This document shows, piece after piece, positions 16,604 through 25,410 of a stretch of DNA of 64,000 nucleotides (the first letter of the stretch is position 1; every line of letters starts with the position of its first letter). A program made the translations under genes and the position numbers. Below the pieces are notes generated by a model. That model saw only the letters and a list, made by a program, of their open reading frames with translations. It had not been told where the DNA came from and made no database searches. The DNA comes from Tsukamurella tyrosinosolvens (GTDB lineage: Bacteria > Actinomycetota > Actinomycetes > Mycobacteriales > Mycobacteriaceae): the NCBI RefSeq assembly GCF_900104775.1, contig NZ_FNSA01000003.1:3844001-3908000 (forward strand), written 5' to 3'.

Positions 16604-17404
16604 ATGTCGAGCGCACCGTCGAACCCCGTGAATCCCGATCTCGCCCTGGCCCTCGCCCTCGCGGACGCCGCCGACGAGCTGACCATGGCGCGGTTCGGCG
16701 CCCTGGACCTCAAGGTCGACGCGAAGCCCGACCTCACGCCCGTCTCCGACGCTGACCTCGCCACCGAGACCCTCATCCGCGAGCGGCTCGCGGCCGAGCG
16801 CCCCGGCGACGCGGTGCTCGGCGAGGAGTTCGGGGGCGAGGCCGTCTTCGCGGGCCGGCAGTGGGTGCTCGACCCGATCGACGGCACCAAGAACTACGTG
16901 CGCGCGGTCCCCGTCTGGTCCACGCTGATCGCGCTGCTCGAGGACGGCGTGCCAGTGGTCGGCGTGGTCTCCGCGCCGGCGCTGCGGCGCCGGTGGTTCG
17001 CCTCCGCCGGGGCCGGCGCGTTCACCCAGTTCGACGGTGCCGAGCCCCGCCGGATCGCGGTGTCGGGCGTGCAGGAGATCGCCGACTCGTCCATCTCCTT
17101 CTCCGACCTGTCCTACTTCCCCGACGCCGGATCGCGCGAGCGGTTCCTGGCACTGGCCGCCGACGCCTGGCGCCTGCGCGGCTACGGCGACTTCTGGAGC
17201 TACTGCCTGGTCGCCGAGGGCGCGGTGGACATCGCGGTGGAGCCGGAGGTCTCGCTGTGGGACCTCGCCGCCGTCGAGATCGTGGTGCGGGAGGCGGGCG
17301 GCCTGTTCACCGGCACCGACGGGACGCCCGGCCCGCACGCCGGCTCGGCGGTCGCGGCGAACCCGGCGCTGCATCCGCAGGTGCTGCGACGTCTCACTCC
17401 GTGA
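16604..17404 (+). CDS. hisN: Inositol-monophosphatase-family phosphatase, probable histidinol-phosphatase
   Basis: Mg2+-dependent phosphatase of the FIG superfamily, 266 residues. Metal ligands appear in order: GEEFGG (Glu near 68), [17 protein letters not shown] (the DPIDGT motif) and [17 protein letters not shown] (Asp of WD). The segment [11 protein letters not shown] matches the HisN subgroup, which dephosphorylates histidinol phosphate in actinobacteria. Inositol-1-phosphate activity cannot be excluded. It is monocistronic, between a hypothetical gene and the acyl-CoA dehydrogenase pair. Confidence 0.85.
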   Translation: MSSAPSNPVNPDLALALALADAADELTMARFGALDLKVDAKPDLTPVSDADLATETLIRERLAAERPGDAVLGEEFGGEAVFAGRQWVLDPIDGTKNYVRAVPVWSTLIALLEDGVPVVGVVSAPALRRRWFASAGAGAFTQFDGAEPRRIAVSGVQEIADSSISFSDLSYFPDAGSRERFLALAADAWRLRGYGDFWSYCLVAEGAVDIAVEPEVSLWDLAAVEIVVREAGGLFTGTDGTPGPHAGSAVAANPALHPQVLRRLTP

Positions 17405-17443
17405 CACGCCGACGCGTCTTTCGTCCCATCTCTTGGCACCGAT

Positions 17444-17482
17444 CTTACCGAGGAGTAAGGTCTCATCTGACTGATGAGTAAG
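17444..17482 (+). promoter_or_regulatory. Operator-like repeats before the acyl-CoA dehydrogenase pair
   Basis: CTTAC-N6-GTAAG (17444-17459) is a perfect 5-bp inverted repeat. Its right half GAGTAAG (17453-17459) recurs as a direct repeat at 17476-17482. A TetR-type fatty-acid regulator would be a natural ligand, but none is encoded in this window. Confidence 0.35.
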
Positions 17483-17537
17483 TTGGTGGTGCGGACGCCC
17501 GGGAACAGCCCGCGACCTGCGCCGCCACGACGACGAG

Positions 17538-18914
17538 ATGGTGGAGATGAGCACGTCAACCGATCCCCGGGACACCAGCGCCATCGGGAAGAACCCGATC
17601 CGGCGGAACCCCACGGGCCAGCTGATCCGCGCGCTGATGGCCGTGGTGCAGACGCCCTTCGTGCAGAACCGCGGCCTGCAGGGCCTCGTGAACCGCGTCG
17701 CCTACGAGGGCACCCGCACCGGCTTCAAGGCGCTCGGCGCCGCGAACCGCACCTTCAAGGTGGTCGCCGGCACGGGTAAGCCGAAGCGGCTGAACGCGAG
17801 CACGAAGTCGAACTACGACCTCACCCCGGACGACGAGCAGCAGATGATCGTCGACACGGTGAAGGACTTCGCCGCGGAGATCGTCCGCCCGGCGGCCGCC
17901 GAGGCGGACGCCGCAACCGAGGCCCCCGCCTCGCTGCTCGAGCGCGCCACCGAGCTCGGCATCACCATGATCAACGTGCCCGAGGAGCTCGACGGCGCGG
18001 GCAGCGACCGCGGTGCGGTGACCAACGCCCTCGTGGCCGCGTCGCTCGCCCACGGCGACATGGGCCTCGCGCTCCCGATCCTCGCCCCGAGCGGCGTCGC
18101 CGTGACGCTCTCGCAGTTCGGCTCCGACGGCCAGCAGCAGACCTACCTCAAGGAGTATGCGGGCGAGTCCGTGCCGCAGTCCTCCGTGGTGATCGCCGAG
18201 CCCGGCGCCCTGTTCAACCCGTTCGCCCTCGCCACCAAGGCCACCCGCACCGCGGGCGGCTACGTGCTCAGCGGCGTGAAGTCGATGGTCCCGCAGGCCG
18301 GTTCGGCCGAGCTGTTCGTGGTCGGCGCCGAGCTGGACGGCAAGCCCGCCCTGTTCATCGTGGAGTCCGGCACCGAGGGCGTCATCGTCGAGGGCGACCC
18401 GAGCATGGGCCTGCGCGCCGCCTCGCTCGGCCGCCTGAACCTCAACAACGTCAAGGTCCCCGCGACCGCGCTGCTCGGCGAGGTCGACCTCGACACCGCC
18501 ACCCAGAACTACACCGACGTGGTGCGACTCGCCCGCCTCGGCTGGTCGGCGCTCGCGCTCGGCACCTCGCGCGCCGTGCTCGACTACGTCACCCCCTACG
18601 TCAAGGAGCGCGAGGCCTTCGGCGAGCCGATCGCGCACCGTCAGGCCGTGGCCTTCGCGGTGGCCGACATGGCGACCGAGATCGACGGCCTGGAGCTGCT
18701 CGTGTGGCGCGGCGCCTCGCGCGCCGAGCAGGGGCTGTCCTTCGGCCGCGAGGCCGCGCTGGCGCGGAAGTTCGCCACCGACAAGGGCATGCGGATCGGC
18801 CTGGACGGCGTCCAGCTGCTCGGCGGCCACGGCTTCACCAAGGAGCACCCGGTGGAGCGCTGGTACCGCGACCTGCGCGCCGTGGGCATCGCCGAGGGCG
18901 TCGTCGTCCTCTAG
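17538..18914 (+). CDS. Acyl-CoA dehydrogenase, FadE24-like
   Basis: FAD-dependent acyl-CoA dehydrogenase of 458 residues (start ATG 17538; an ATG three codons later is also possible). A 90-residue N-terminal extension (NPIRRNPTGQLIRALMAVV...) precedes the catalytic fold. That fold has the helical domain (DDEQQMIVDTVKDFAAEIVRP), the beta domain and the C-terminal helical domain (VKEREAFGEPIAHRQAVAFAVADMATEI...GHGFTKEHPVERWYRDLRA). The second gene of the pair follows after 32 bases. The pair corresponds to the adjacent fadE24-fadE23 genes of mycobacteria and may form one enzyme; the substrate is unknown. Confidence 0.9.
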   Translation: MVEMSTSTDPRDTSAIGKNPIRRNPTGQLIRALMAVVQTPFVQNRGLQGLVNRVAYEGTRTGFKALGAANRTFKVVAGTGKPKRLNASTKSNYDLTPDDEQQMIVDTVKDFAAEIVRPAAAEADAATEAPASLLERATELGITMINVPEELDGAGSDRGAVTNALVAASLAHGDMGLALPILAPSGVAVTLSQFGSDGQQQTYLKEYAGESVPQSSVVIAEPGALFNPFALATKATRTAGGYVLSGVKSMVPQAGSAELFVVGAELDGKPALFIVESGTEGVIVEGDPSMGLRAASLGRLNLNNVKVPATALLGEVDLDTATQNYTDVVRLARLGWSALALGTSRAVLDYVTPYVKEREAFGEPIAHRQAVAFAVADMATEIDGLELLVWRGASRAEQGLSFGREAALARKFATDKGMRIGLDGVQLLGGHGFTKEHPVERWYRDLRAVGIAEGVVVL

Positions 18915-18946
18915 TCGACCGACTCTTCTGACCTGAAAGAACCATC

Positions 18947-20188
18947 ATGGCAATCAATCTGGAACTTCCCAAGAAGCTCAAGGCGTCGGCCGAGATGTCG
19001 CACCAGGGTGCGGCCGAGATCTTCCGCCCCATCTCGCGCAAGTACGACCTCGCCGAGCACGAGTACCCCAAGGAGCTCGACACCATCGCGGCCCTCTACG
19101 ACGGGCTGGCCGATGCGGGCCAGGCACCGTCGGCCGCGTCGGGCGACCGCAAGTCCGGCGAGGGCGAGGAGAAGCCCAAGCCCAAGCCGGCCGATGTGAC
19201 CGCGGGCAGCCGCAACGGCGGCACCATGGAGTCGATCATCAACGCGATCGAGATGTGCTGGGGCGATGCGGGCCTCATGCTCGCCTTCCCGTACCAGGGA
19301 CTCGGTAACGCGGCCATCGCCGCGGTCGCGACCGACGAGCAGCTCGAGCGCTTCGGCAAGGTGTGGGCGTCGATGGCGATCACCGAGCCGTCCTTCGGCT
19401 CGGACTCGGCGGCGGTCACCGCCACCGCGACGCGCGACGGCGACGAGTGGGTCCTCAACGGCACCAAGATCTTCGTGACGTCGGGCTCGCGCGCCGACCA
19501 CATCGTCGTGTGGGCGACCGTGGACAAGAGCGCCGGCCGCGCCGCGATCAAGTCCTTCGTCGTTCCCCGCGAGCACCCGGGCGTCACCGTGGCCCGGCTC
19601 GAGCACAAGCTCGGCATCCGCGCATCCGACACCGCGGAGATCCGCTTCGAGGACTGCCGCATCCCCTTCGAGAACATCCTCGGCAGCGCCGAGGTGAACG
19701 TCGAGAAGGGCTTCGCCGGGGTCATGCAGACCTTCGACAACACCCGTCCGCTGGTGGCCGCCATGGCGATCGGCGTGGCGCGGGCGTCGCTCGAGGAGCT
19801 GCGCACCGTGCTCGAGGACGCGGGCATCGTCATCGACTACGACGCCCCCGTGAACACCCTGCCGCACGCCGCGGCGGAGTTCATCCGCCTCGAGTCCGAC
19901 TGGGAGGCCGCGTACCAGCTGACGCTGAAGTCGGGCTGGATGGCCGACAACAAGCTCCCCAACTCGATGAACGCGTCCATGGCGAAGGCCAAGGCCGGCC
20001 GGGTGGGCTCGGACGTCACGCTCAAGGCCGTGGAGCTGGCCGGCGCCGTGGGCTACTCGGAGCGCACGCTGCTCGAGAAGTGGGCCCGCGATTCGAAGAT
20101 CCTCGACATCTTCGAGGGCACGCAGCAGATCCAGCAGCTGATCATCGCGCGCCGCCACCTGGACCTCACCAGCGCGCAGCTGAAGTAG
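18947..20188 (+). CDS. Acyl-CoA dehydrogenase, FadE23-like
   Basis: Acyl-CoA dehydrogenase of 413 residues, partner of the preceding gene. An insertion rich in Lys/Pro/Glu (GEGEEKPKPKPADV, residues about 70-85) separates the first helices from the core. The beta-domain motif AITEPSFGSDSAAVTATATRDG and the C-terminal IFEGTQQIQQLIIARRHL are present, where a Glu of FEGT lies at the usual catalytic-base position. The presence of that Glu here and its absence from the partner (YRDLRAVGI) suggests one active and one degenerate subunit, as in mycobacterial heterotetrameric FadE pairs. That split is inferred. Confidence 0.9.
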   Translation: MAINLELPKKLKASAEMSHQGAAEIFRPISRKYDLAEHEYPKELDTIAALYDGLADAGQAPSAASGDRKSGEGEEKPKPKPADVTAGSRNGGTMESIINAIEMCWGDAGLMLAFPYQGLGNAAIAAVATDEQLERFGKVWASMAITEPSFGSDSAAVTATATRDGDEWVLNGTKIFVTSGSRADHIVVWATVDKSAGRAAIKSFVVPREHPGVTVARLEHKLGIRASDTAEIRFEDCRIPFENILGSAEVNVEKGFAGVMQTFDNTRPLVAAMAIGVARASLEELRTVLEDAGIVIDYDAPVNTLPHAAAEFIRLESDWEAAYQLTLKSGWMADNKLPNSMNASMAKAKAGRVGSDVTLKAVELAGAVGYSERTLLEKWARDSKILDIFEGTQQIQQLIIARRHLDLTSAQLK

Positions 20189-20204
20189 TTCCGGGAGAAC
20201 GGTC

Positions 20205-20246
20205 GACGGGGCGTCGGCGCGGCTTCGGCCGCGGCGGCGCCCCGTC
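20205..20246 (+). terminator. Intrinsic terminator after the acyl-CoA dehydrogenase pair
   Basis: A long GC-rich hairpin: outer arms GACGGGGCG (20205-20213) and CGCCCCGTC (20238-20246), with inner pairing CGCGGC/GGCCGCG around a TTC loop. No T-run follows, as is common in actinobacteria. Confidence 0.6.
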
Positions 20247-20281
20247 CTCGTGTCCGTCCCCGCGTTCCGCGACGGGCCTCC

Positions 20282-20294
20282 GACGAAAGTCGTA
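20282..20294. promoter_or_regulatory. NarL-type response-regulator site (kinase promoter)
   Basis: GACGAAAGTCGTA is 12/13 identical to the reverse complement of the perfect palindrome at 22247-22259. It lies 69 bases before the sensor kinase start. Its occurrence before both the kinase operon and the MMPL gene marks it as the probable site of the response regulator at 21573-22229. Confidence 0.5.
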
Positions 20295-20362
20295 GGCGTG
20301 GGCGCTCCGGTCGCGACGTTCGACGACTCCCCGCCGACGCCGTGCGCCAGTACCGTGAACCC

Positions 20363-21526
20363 ATGGATTCGAGCGCGGCCGGGCCGCGGTGGCAGCGGTG
20401 GTGGGTCGCACCGCGCCTGCGGGACGGCTTGTGCGTCCTGCTGTCCATGCTCCTCGCCATCGCCGCCGCGGCGGTGGAGTGGCAGGGCGGGTCCACCGCC
20501 TACGGCAACCTCGCGCTCATCGTGGGCCTGGCGGGTTCCGTGCTCCTGTGGTGGCGCCGTCGATGGCCGCTCGAAGTCACGGTGATCGGCGGGATCCTCA
20601 CCGCGGCCGTCGGATTCCCCGGCGTGGCACTCCTCGGACTGTTCACCCTCGCGGTGCGGCGGCGCGATCGGGTCCTGGTGATCGCGACCGCGTTCGTCGC
20701 CGCCTGCCTCGCCGTACCGCACCCGTGGTCGAGCGTCCCGTGGCGGCTCGGCGACACCCTCACCAGCGTCGCCCTCGCCGCGGCCTTCGCGCTGTGGGGC
20801 TCCTACGTCGGGGCGCGCCGAGACCTCATCGAGTCGCTCCGCGAGCGCGCCGTGCGGGCCGAGGCCGAACGCGAGCTGCGCGCCGTCCAGGCGCGCACCG
20901 CGGAGCGCTCGCGCATCGCCCGCGAGATGCACGACGTGCTCGCGCACCGGGTCTCGCTCATCGCACTGCAGGCGGGGGCGCTCGAGGTGAACGCGGGCGC
21001 GGCGTCGGGGACCGTCGAACGGGCGGCGGCCGAGATCCGCTCCACCGCGCACGAGACCCTCGAGGACCTGCGGGGCGTGCTCGGCGTACTGCGCGGGGCC
21101 GACGCCGAGCCGCTCGCGCCGCAGCCGGACCTGGCCGACCTCTCGCGCCTCGTCGAGCAGTCGCGCGTGGGTGGCGCCACCGTCGACCTGCGGATCGACG
21201 AGGCCGCCGCCGCGCCGCACGCCGTGCCGGAGGCGCTGGGCCGCACCGCGTACCGCATCGTGCAGGAGAGTCTGACGAACGTGCGCAAGCACGCCGGACC
21301 GGCGGCCGTCCGGGTCGCGGTGACCCTGCGCGAGCACCGCCTCGCGATCGAGGTGATCAACGACCGGCCCCGCTCGCCCGCGCCGCCGCTCCCCGGTTCC
21401 GGAGCCGGGCTGATCGGCCTCGCCGAACGGGTGCAGCTCGCGGGCGGCGAGCTCACGTCCGGCCCCACCGCCGCGGGCGGCTGGCGGGTGCACGCCGACC
21501 TGCCCGTCCCCGCCGAGCGGACCTGA
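20363..21526 (+). CDS. Sensor histidine kinase, NarL/HisKA_3 type
   Basis: Membrane sensor kinase of 387 residues from the ATG at 20363. The first 150 residues hold about five hydrophobic segments without a large extracellular loop, so it probably senses a signal in or at the membrane. The HisKA_3 phospho-acceptor is His in REMHDVLAHRVSLIA. The ATP-binding domain has an N-box (VQESLTNVRKHA) and a G-box (GSGAGLIGLAERVQLAGG). Its partner regulator starts 46 bases downstream. The nearest non-regulatory gene is the MMPL transporter, with which it shares an operator-like palindrome. Confidence 0.9.
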   Translation: MDSSAAGPRWQRWWVAPRLRDGLCVLLSMLLAIAAAAVEWQGGSTAYGNLALIVGLAGSVLLWWRRRWPLEVTVIGGILTAAVGFPGVALLGLFTLAVRRRDRVLVIATAFVAACLAVPHPWSSVPWRLGDTLTSVALAAAFALWGSYVGARRDLIESLRERAVRAEAERELRAVQARTAERSRIAREMHDVLAHRVSLIALQAGALEVNAGAASGTVERAAAEIRSTAHETLEDLRGVLGVLRGADAEPLAPQPDLADLSRLVEQSRVGGATVDLRIDEAAAAPHAVPEALGRTAYRIVQESLTNVRKHAGPAAVRVAVTLREHRLAIEVINDRPRSPAPPLPGSGAGLIGLAERVQLAGGELTSGPTAAGGWRVHADLPVPAERT

Positions 21527-21572
21527 CGCGCCCGGGGCCGTGGCAGGATGGTCACGACCCCAGGGAGGCCCC

Positions 21573-22229
21573 GTGACCCGCATCGTCATCATCGACGACG
21601 ACCCGCTGGTGCGGTCCGGGCTGCGCATGATCATCGAATCCGCCGACGACCTCACCATCGTCGGTGAGGGCGGCGACGGCGCCGAGGCCGTGGGCCTGGT
21701 CCGGGAGTTCCGGCCCGACGTGGTGCTCATGGACATTCGCATGCCCGCGGTCGACGGCCTGGCCGCCACCGCGCTGGTCCGCGCGGAACCGGAACCGCCG
21801 CAGGTCATCGTGCTCACCACGTTCGACCTCGACGACTACGTGATGAGGGCTCTCCAGGCCGGCGCGGCCGGCTTCATGCTCAAGGACACGCCGCCGCGGC
21901 AGTTGCTCGACGGCGTCCGGGTGGTCGCGTCGGGCGAGGCCATGCTGTCGCCCAGCGTGACCCGCAAGCTCATCGAGCGGTTCGCCGCCGATCCGCGGGA
22001 GGACCGCCGCCGCACCGCTCTGGAGCGCGTCGCCGTGCTCACGGAGCGGGAGCACGAGGTCTTCCTCGGCATCGCCGGGGGCGGATCGAACGCGCAGATC
22101 GGCCGCGACCTGTTCATGAGCGAGGCCACCGTGAAGACCCACGTCTCCCGCCTGCTGGACAAGCTCGACGTCGCCAACCGCGTGCAACTGGCGATCCTCG
22201 CGCACGACGCCGGGCTCACCCACCGCTAG
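21573..22229 (+). CDS. NarL/LuxR-family response regulator
   Basis: 218 residues from the GTG at 21573, which has an excellent GGGAGG site upstream. Receiver domain: acidic pocket IDDDP, phospho-acceptor Asp in VVLMDIRMP near residue 54, Thr in VLTTFDLDD and Lys in FMLKDTPP. C-terminal LuxR-type HTH: LTEREHEVFLGIAGGGSNAQIGRDLFMSEATVKTHVSRLLDKLDV. It should bind palindromes such as the one at 22247-22259, immediately after its own stop. Confidence 0.93.
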   Translation: MTRIVIIDDDPLVRSGLRMIIESADDLTIVGEGGDGAEAVGLVREFRPDVVLMDIRMPAVDGLAATALVRAEPEPPQVIVLTTFDLDDYVMRALQAGAAGFMLKDTPPRQLLDGVRVVASGEAMLSPSVTRKLIERFAADPREDRRRTALERVAVLTEREHEVFLGIAGGGSNAQIGRDLFMSEATVKTHVSRLLDKLDVANRVQLAILAHDAGLTHR

Positions 22230-22246
22230 CCCGACGGGGCCGCACG

Positions 22247-22259
22247 TACGACTTTCGTA
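22247..22259. promoter_or_regulatory. NarL-type response-regulator site (MMPL promoter)
   Basis: TACGACTTTCGTA is a perfect 13-bp palindrome (TACGA-CTT-TCGTA), 110 bases before the MMPL start and 17 bases after the response-regulator stop. A near-identical copy precedes the kinase gene. Confidence 0.55.
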
Positions 22260-22368
22260 GGGGGTCGTCCACGCCTCGATCCGACCATCGTCTACGAAGC
22301 GGGCATCGGTCGTCCACAAGGGCTTTCGCGGCCTACCGTGCTCCGTGTCCGGCGGCCACACTGGGAGC

Positions 22369-23415
22369 ATGGCATCACTCCTCTACAAGCTCGGACGGTT
22401 CAGCTACCGGAAATGGTGGCTCGTCCTCGTGCTCTGGATCGTCGCTTTCCTCGCGATCGGGGCCGCGGGGTCGTCGCTGTCCAAGCCCTTCAAGGACGAC
22501 TTCAACCTGCCCGGCAGCCGCGCCGTCGAGGCGCAGAACGTGCTGCAGGAGAAGTTCCCGGAGACCGCGAAGACGCAGGCGCCCACCGCCACCGTCGTGC
22601 TGCAGTCCACGAACGGGCAGCGGCTGGACCAGGGCGGCAACGCGGCAGCGGTGAACACCGTCGTGACGAAGCTGCGCGAGGTGCCGCAGCTGACGGCCGC
22701 GGAGAAGGCCGCGATCCCGAACCCCACCGTGGGGGCGGCCGCGGCCGAGAACCTCAGCAGCGACGGCCGGACCGCGCAGATCCACTTCTCCTTCGGCGAC
22801 GTCAAGGACGTCTCCGACGAGTCGATCGACGCCGTCGCCGCCGCCAAGAAGGCCGGCGCCGACGCGGGCCTGAAGGTCGAGAGCGCCGGCTCCGCCAACG
22901 AGACCGAGGCCGAGCCGCCGGCGGAGATGATCGGCATCGTGGTCGCGGTCATCGTCATGATCATCACCTTCGCGGCACTGCTCGCCGCGCTGATGCCCCT
23001 CGGCGCGGCCCTGATCGGGATCGGCCTCTCGACGTCGATCATCGCGATCGGCACCTCGTTCCTCACGCTCGGCACGTCCACCACCGGCCTGTCGATGATG
23101 ATCGGGCTCGCGGTGGGCATCGACTACTCGCTGTTCGTGATCTCGCGCTACCGCCAGGAACTCACGACGACCTCGGACCGGGCGCACGCCGCGGGCCTCG
23201 CGGTCGGCACCGCCGGGAGCGCCGTGGTCTTCGCCGGCGCCACGGTGATCATCGCCCTGTGCGGGCTGTCGATCACCGGCATGTCCTTCCTGTCCCAGAT
23301 GGGTCTCGGCGCCGCGGTCACCGTCGCGCTGGCGGTGCTGGTGGCGCTCACGGTGCTGCCCGCCCTCCTGGGCCTGTTCAAGTCGGCGGTGTTCAAGCCG
23401 GCTCTTCCCAGATGA
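22369..23415 (+). pseudogene. MMPL-family transporter, 5' fragment (split by a transposon)
   Basis: The N-terminal half of an RND/MMPL lipid or drug transporter: TM1 (KWWLVLVLWIVAFLAIGAAG), the first periplasmic porter domain (DFNLPGSRAVEAQNVLQEKFPET), then five helices including GLAVGIDYSLFVISRYR, where the Asp-Tyr pair belongs to the proton relay. True coding sequence ends at 23399 (codon 343 plus two bases). The frame then runs into the element and stops after ALPR. The ATG at 22369 follows GGGAG closely; a GTG at 22345 is an alternative. The gene resumes in the same frame at 27121. Confidence 0.92.
23392..23399 (+). repeat. 8-bp target-site duplication, left copy
   Basis: TTCAAGCC, identical to 27113-27120. 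Eight bases is the duplication length usual for ISL3-family elements. Removing one copy plus the element restores the MMPL reading frame. Confidence 0.9.
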
Positions 23416-23565
23416 GGGTGTAGGTCGGTCGGGCGCGTCGGTCCGCAGATAGACGTCGAGGTCTCCCGACGATGGAGGTTCCTACGCCATCCATCCGAAA
23501 GACCTCGACGTGACCGACACAACCCCGCCGGCCGGCTTCGGCCGCCCTGACCTCACCGCCTTCGC
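23400..23565 (+). mobile_element. Truncated left end of the ISL3-family element
   Basis: This 166-bp stretch is about 96% identical to 25674-25839 of the intact copy. It includes the terminal repeat, the leader hairpin and the first 19 codons of the transposase (VTDTTPPAGFGRPDLTAFA). It stops abruptly at GCCTTCGC and is followed by GGCTCATCCCAATCG, identical to the inner-reading right terminus of the same element, as if a second element end had joined here. From there to 23793 no gene is recognisable. Confidence 0.85.
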
Positions 23566-23793
23566 GGCTCATCCCAATCGACCCTGATCGGGTCTGCTGA
23601 CCCCCTCGACGAGAACGCAGCGACATCACAGCCACCCAACCCCGACCGTCCGGGAAGCTGGGGCACGTCACACGGCCTGTGCTGCGGGCGTGTCGAGTGG
23701 GTCGTCCAGGGGCGACGCAGGAGCGTCGACGCGACGTGCTGAGAGGTGGTTCCAACCGAGCGCTAGGACACTGGCTACAGGCATGGCGATAGG

Positions 23794-24735
23794 TCAGGAA
23801 CGGCGTCGCTCCCTGCGCAGGAGGGAGCGCAGAGTCTCGGCGTTCGCGTAGCCGACCCGTAGCGCGATCTCGGCGGAGGTGAGGTCCGTGGTTGCTGAGA
23901 GGTGCCGAGCTCGTTCGATGCGAAGCCGTTGGACGAAGCCGAGCGGAGTGAGGTTGAGCGCCGCACGGACTCGTCGTTCGAGGGTGCGCCGGCTGGTGCC
24001 GAGCGACTGCGCGACGAAGGCGACGTTGAACGGTTCGTCCAGGCGGGCGCGCACGAAGCGTTCGAACTCGACGACGATCGGGTCCTCGTGCCGGAGATGT
24101 TCGTAGGCGACGAAGGCCGCCTGCGACGGACGCTCGTCTATGATGAGGAGCTTGGCGACATGTTGGGCCAGGTCGGGGCTGATCGATCGCACGAGTGAGA
24201 GCGCGAGGTCGATGTGGGCGAACGCGGCGCCGGCGGTGACGAGGTTCCCGTCGACCACGACCATGGTGTCGAGATCGAGGGCGACGGTCGGATAGCGCTT
24301 CAGGAACTCCGGCCCCAGGAACCAACTGGTCGTCGCCCGCCGATGATGCATCCGTCCAGTCTCGGCGACAGCGAACACGCCGGTGCACGCCGCGGCGATC
24401 CGGGTGGTCGCCTCGTCGAGGCGCCCGAGCGAGGCGATGACCGAACGAGCATCTCGGCTCTGGAGGGCGTCGTGGGTCGCGGCGGCCGTGAGGGTTCCAA
24501 GCGCAGGGACGACGACCACGTCGAACTCTCCGGACTCCGACAGCGGGTGGTCCACCGACAGGGTCATCGATGCCGTCGTGGTCACTCGCCGTTTCGGTCC
24601 GAGGATGGCGAGTTCGATCGCGTCGATCCGCGGGTCGACATCGCTGCGGGCTCCGTCGGCCACCCGCACGATGTCGATGATCGACGCGACAGCCGAACCG
24701 AAGCAGCCGTCGATCGCGATCAGTCCGATACGCAT
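23794..24735 (-). CDS. GlxA-type AraC-family regulator (DJ-1/PfpI domain + AraC HTH)
   Basis: 313 residues from the ATG at 24735. Residues 1-180 form a DJ-1/PfpI-like domain (MRIGLIAIDGCFGSAVASI, VVVPALGT, and the nucleophile-elbow region IAAACTGVFAVAETG with Cys). Residues 215-313 form an AraC helix-turn-helix pair (FNVAFVAQSLGTSRRTLERRV; LTSAEIALRVGYANAETLRSLLRRE). Such regulators typically activate an adjacent divergent operon, here the ABM-domain gene starting 108 bases away. It is cargo of the transposon and sits in lower-GC intergenic DNA than the rest of the window. Confidence 0.88.
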   Translation of the reverse strand: MRIGLIAIDGCFGSAVASIIDIVRVADGARSDVDPRIDAIELAILGPKRRVTTTASMTLSVDHPLSESGEFDVVVVPALGTLTAAATHDALQSRDARSVIASLGRLDEATTRIAAACTGVFAVAETGRMHHRRATTSWFLGPEFLKRYPTVALDLDTMVVVDGNLVTAGAAFAHIDLALSLVRSISPDLAQHVAKLLIIDERPSQAAFVAYEHLRHEDPIVVEFERFVRARLDEPFNVAFVAQSLGTSRRTLERRVRAALNLTPLGFVQRLRIERARHLSATTDLTSAEIALRVGYANAETLRSLLRRERRRS

Positions 24736-24843
24736 GGCGCCAACAATAGCAATACTGCCGTATACGCCACTTCTCACATGCCCTTGCTCGTCATACGCTG
24801 AACTCGCTTCACCAAGAAACCTCGACACCTAGGAGAACCCCTC

Positions 24844-25155
24844 ATGTCCACACCCGCATCACTTCCGTATGCCTTCGTCGCCAAGATCGTCGCGGCCGAT
24901 GGACAGCACGACGCGCTCGCCGATCTGCTCGCCGGCGCTGTCGCGCTCGCCAACGAAGAAGTAGGAACGATTGTCTGGTTCGCGGTCAGGACCCACGCCG
25001 ACACCTTCTGGATCTTCGATGCATTCCCCGACGAGGCCGCTCGCGACGCCCACGCCAACGGCGCCATCGTCGCAGCCCTGATGGCCAACCAGCACCTCCT
25101 CGGCGCAGCACCCGAGATCCTGGCGGCCGACGTCCTCGCGTCCAAGCTTCCGTAG
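24844..25155 (+). CDS. ABM-domain protein (putative quinol monooxygenase, YgiN-like)
   Basis: 103 residues, ferredoxin-like antibiotic-biosynthesis-monooxygenase fold: YAFVAKIVAADGQHDALADLLAGA, IVWFAVRTHADTFWIFDAFPDEAARDAHANGAIVAALM. The pattern with His in the second strand and helix matches YgiN-like quinol monooxygenases, which act without cofactors on quinols or reactive aromatics. It has a strong AGGAGA ribosome site and is divergent from the GlxA-type regulator, its probable activator. The pair may detoxify an electrophile or quinone; the substrate is unknown. Confidence 0.78.
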   Translation: MSTPASLPYAFVAKIVAADGQHDALADLLAGAVALANEEVGTIVWFAVRTHADTFWIFDAFPDEAARDAHANGAIVAALMANQHLLGAAPEILAADVLASKLP

Positions 25156-25368
25156 TCCGCCAACGCACGAGACGATCGCGCCCCGCCGAGCCGTCGCCAG
25201 GTCGCGACGCAGCGCCACGCTGCGTTGCCGAGCGGTGCGAGGCCTATCGGCACACGGACAGGATGTCCGAGCGTTCATCCGGCGAGGGGTCCGTCGCAGA
25301 GGAGAGCGACGTCGGGTGTCGGGCAGAGCCGTGAGGCCAGCGCATCGCGCGACCATCAGAACCGAACC

Positions 25369-25400
25369 GCCCCTGCCCTACGTTTCCGCAGGTCAGGGGC
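25369..25400. terminator. Hairpin terminator between ABM gene and tRNA remnant
   Basis: GCCCCTGCCCT (25369-25379) pairs with AGGTCAGGGGC (25390-25400) with one mismatch. In minus orientation it lies directly after the tRNA 3' remnant, the usual place of a tRNA terminator. Confidence 0.55.
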
Positions 25401-25410
25401 TGTTCGCCGG

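Noticed and set aside
18911-21820. A 969-codon minus-strand frame under the second acyl-CoA dehydrogenase and the histidine kinase
   Set aside because: Low-complexity Arg/His/Gly-rich translation lying opposite two well-supported genes; typical of high-GC antisense frames.
22369-23415. A short, naturally truncated MMPL protein ending at 23415
   Set aside because: The last four residues come from transposon DNA; the rest of the gene continues in frame after the second duplication copy at 27113.
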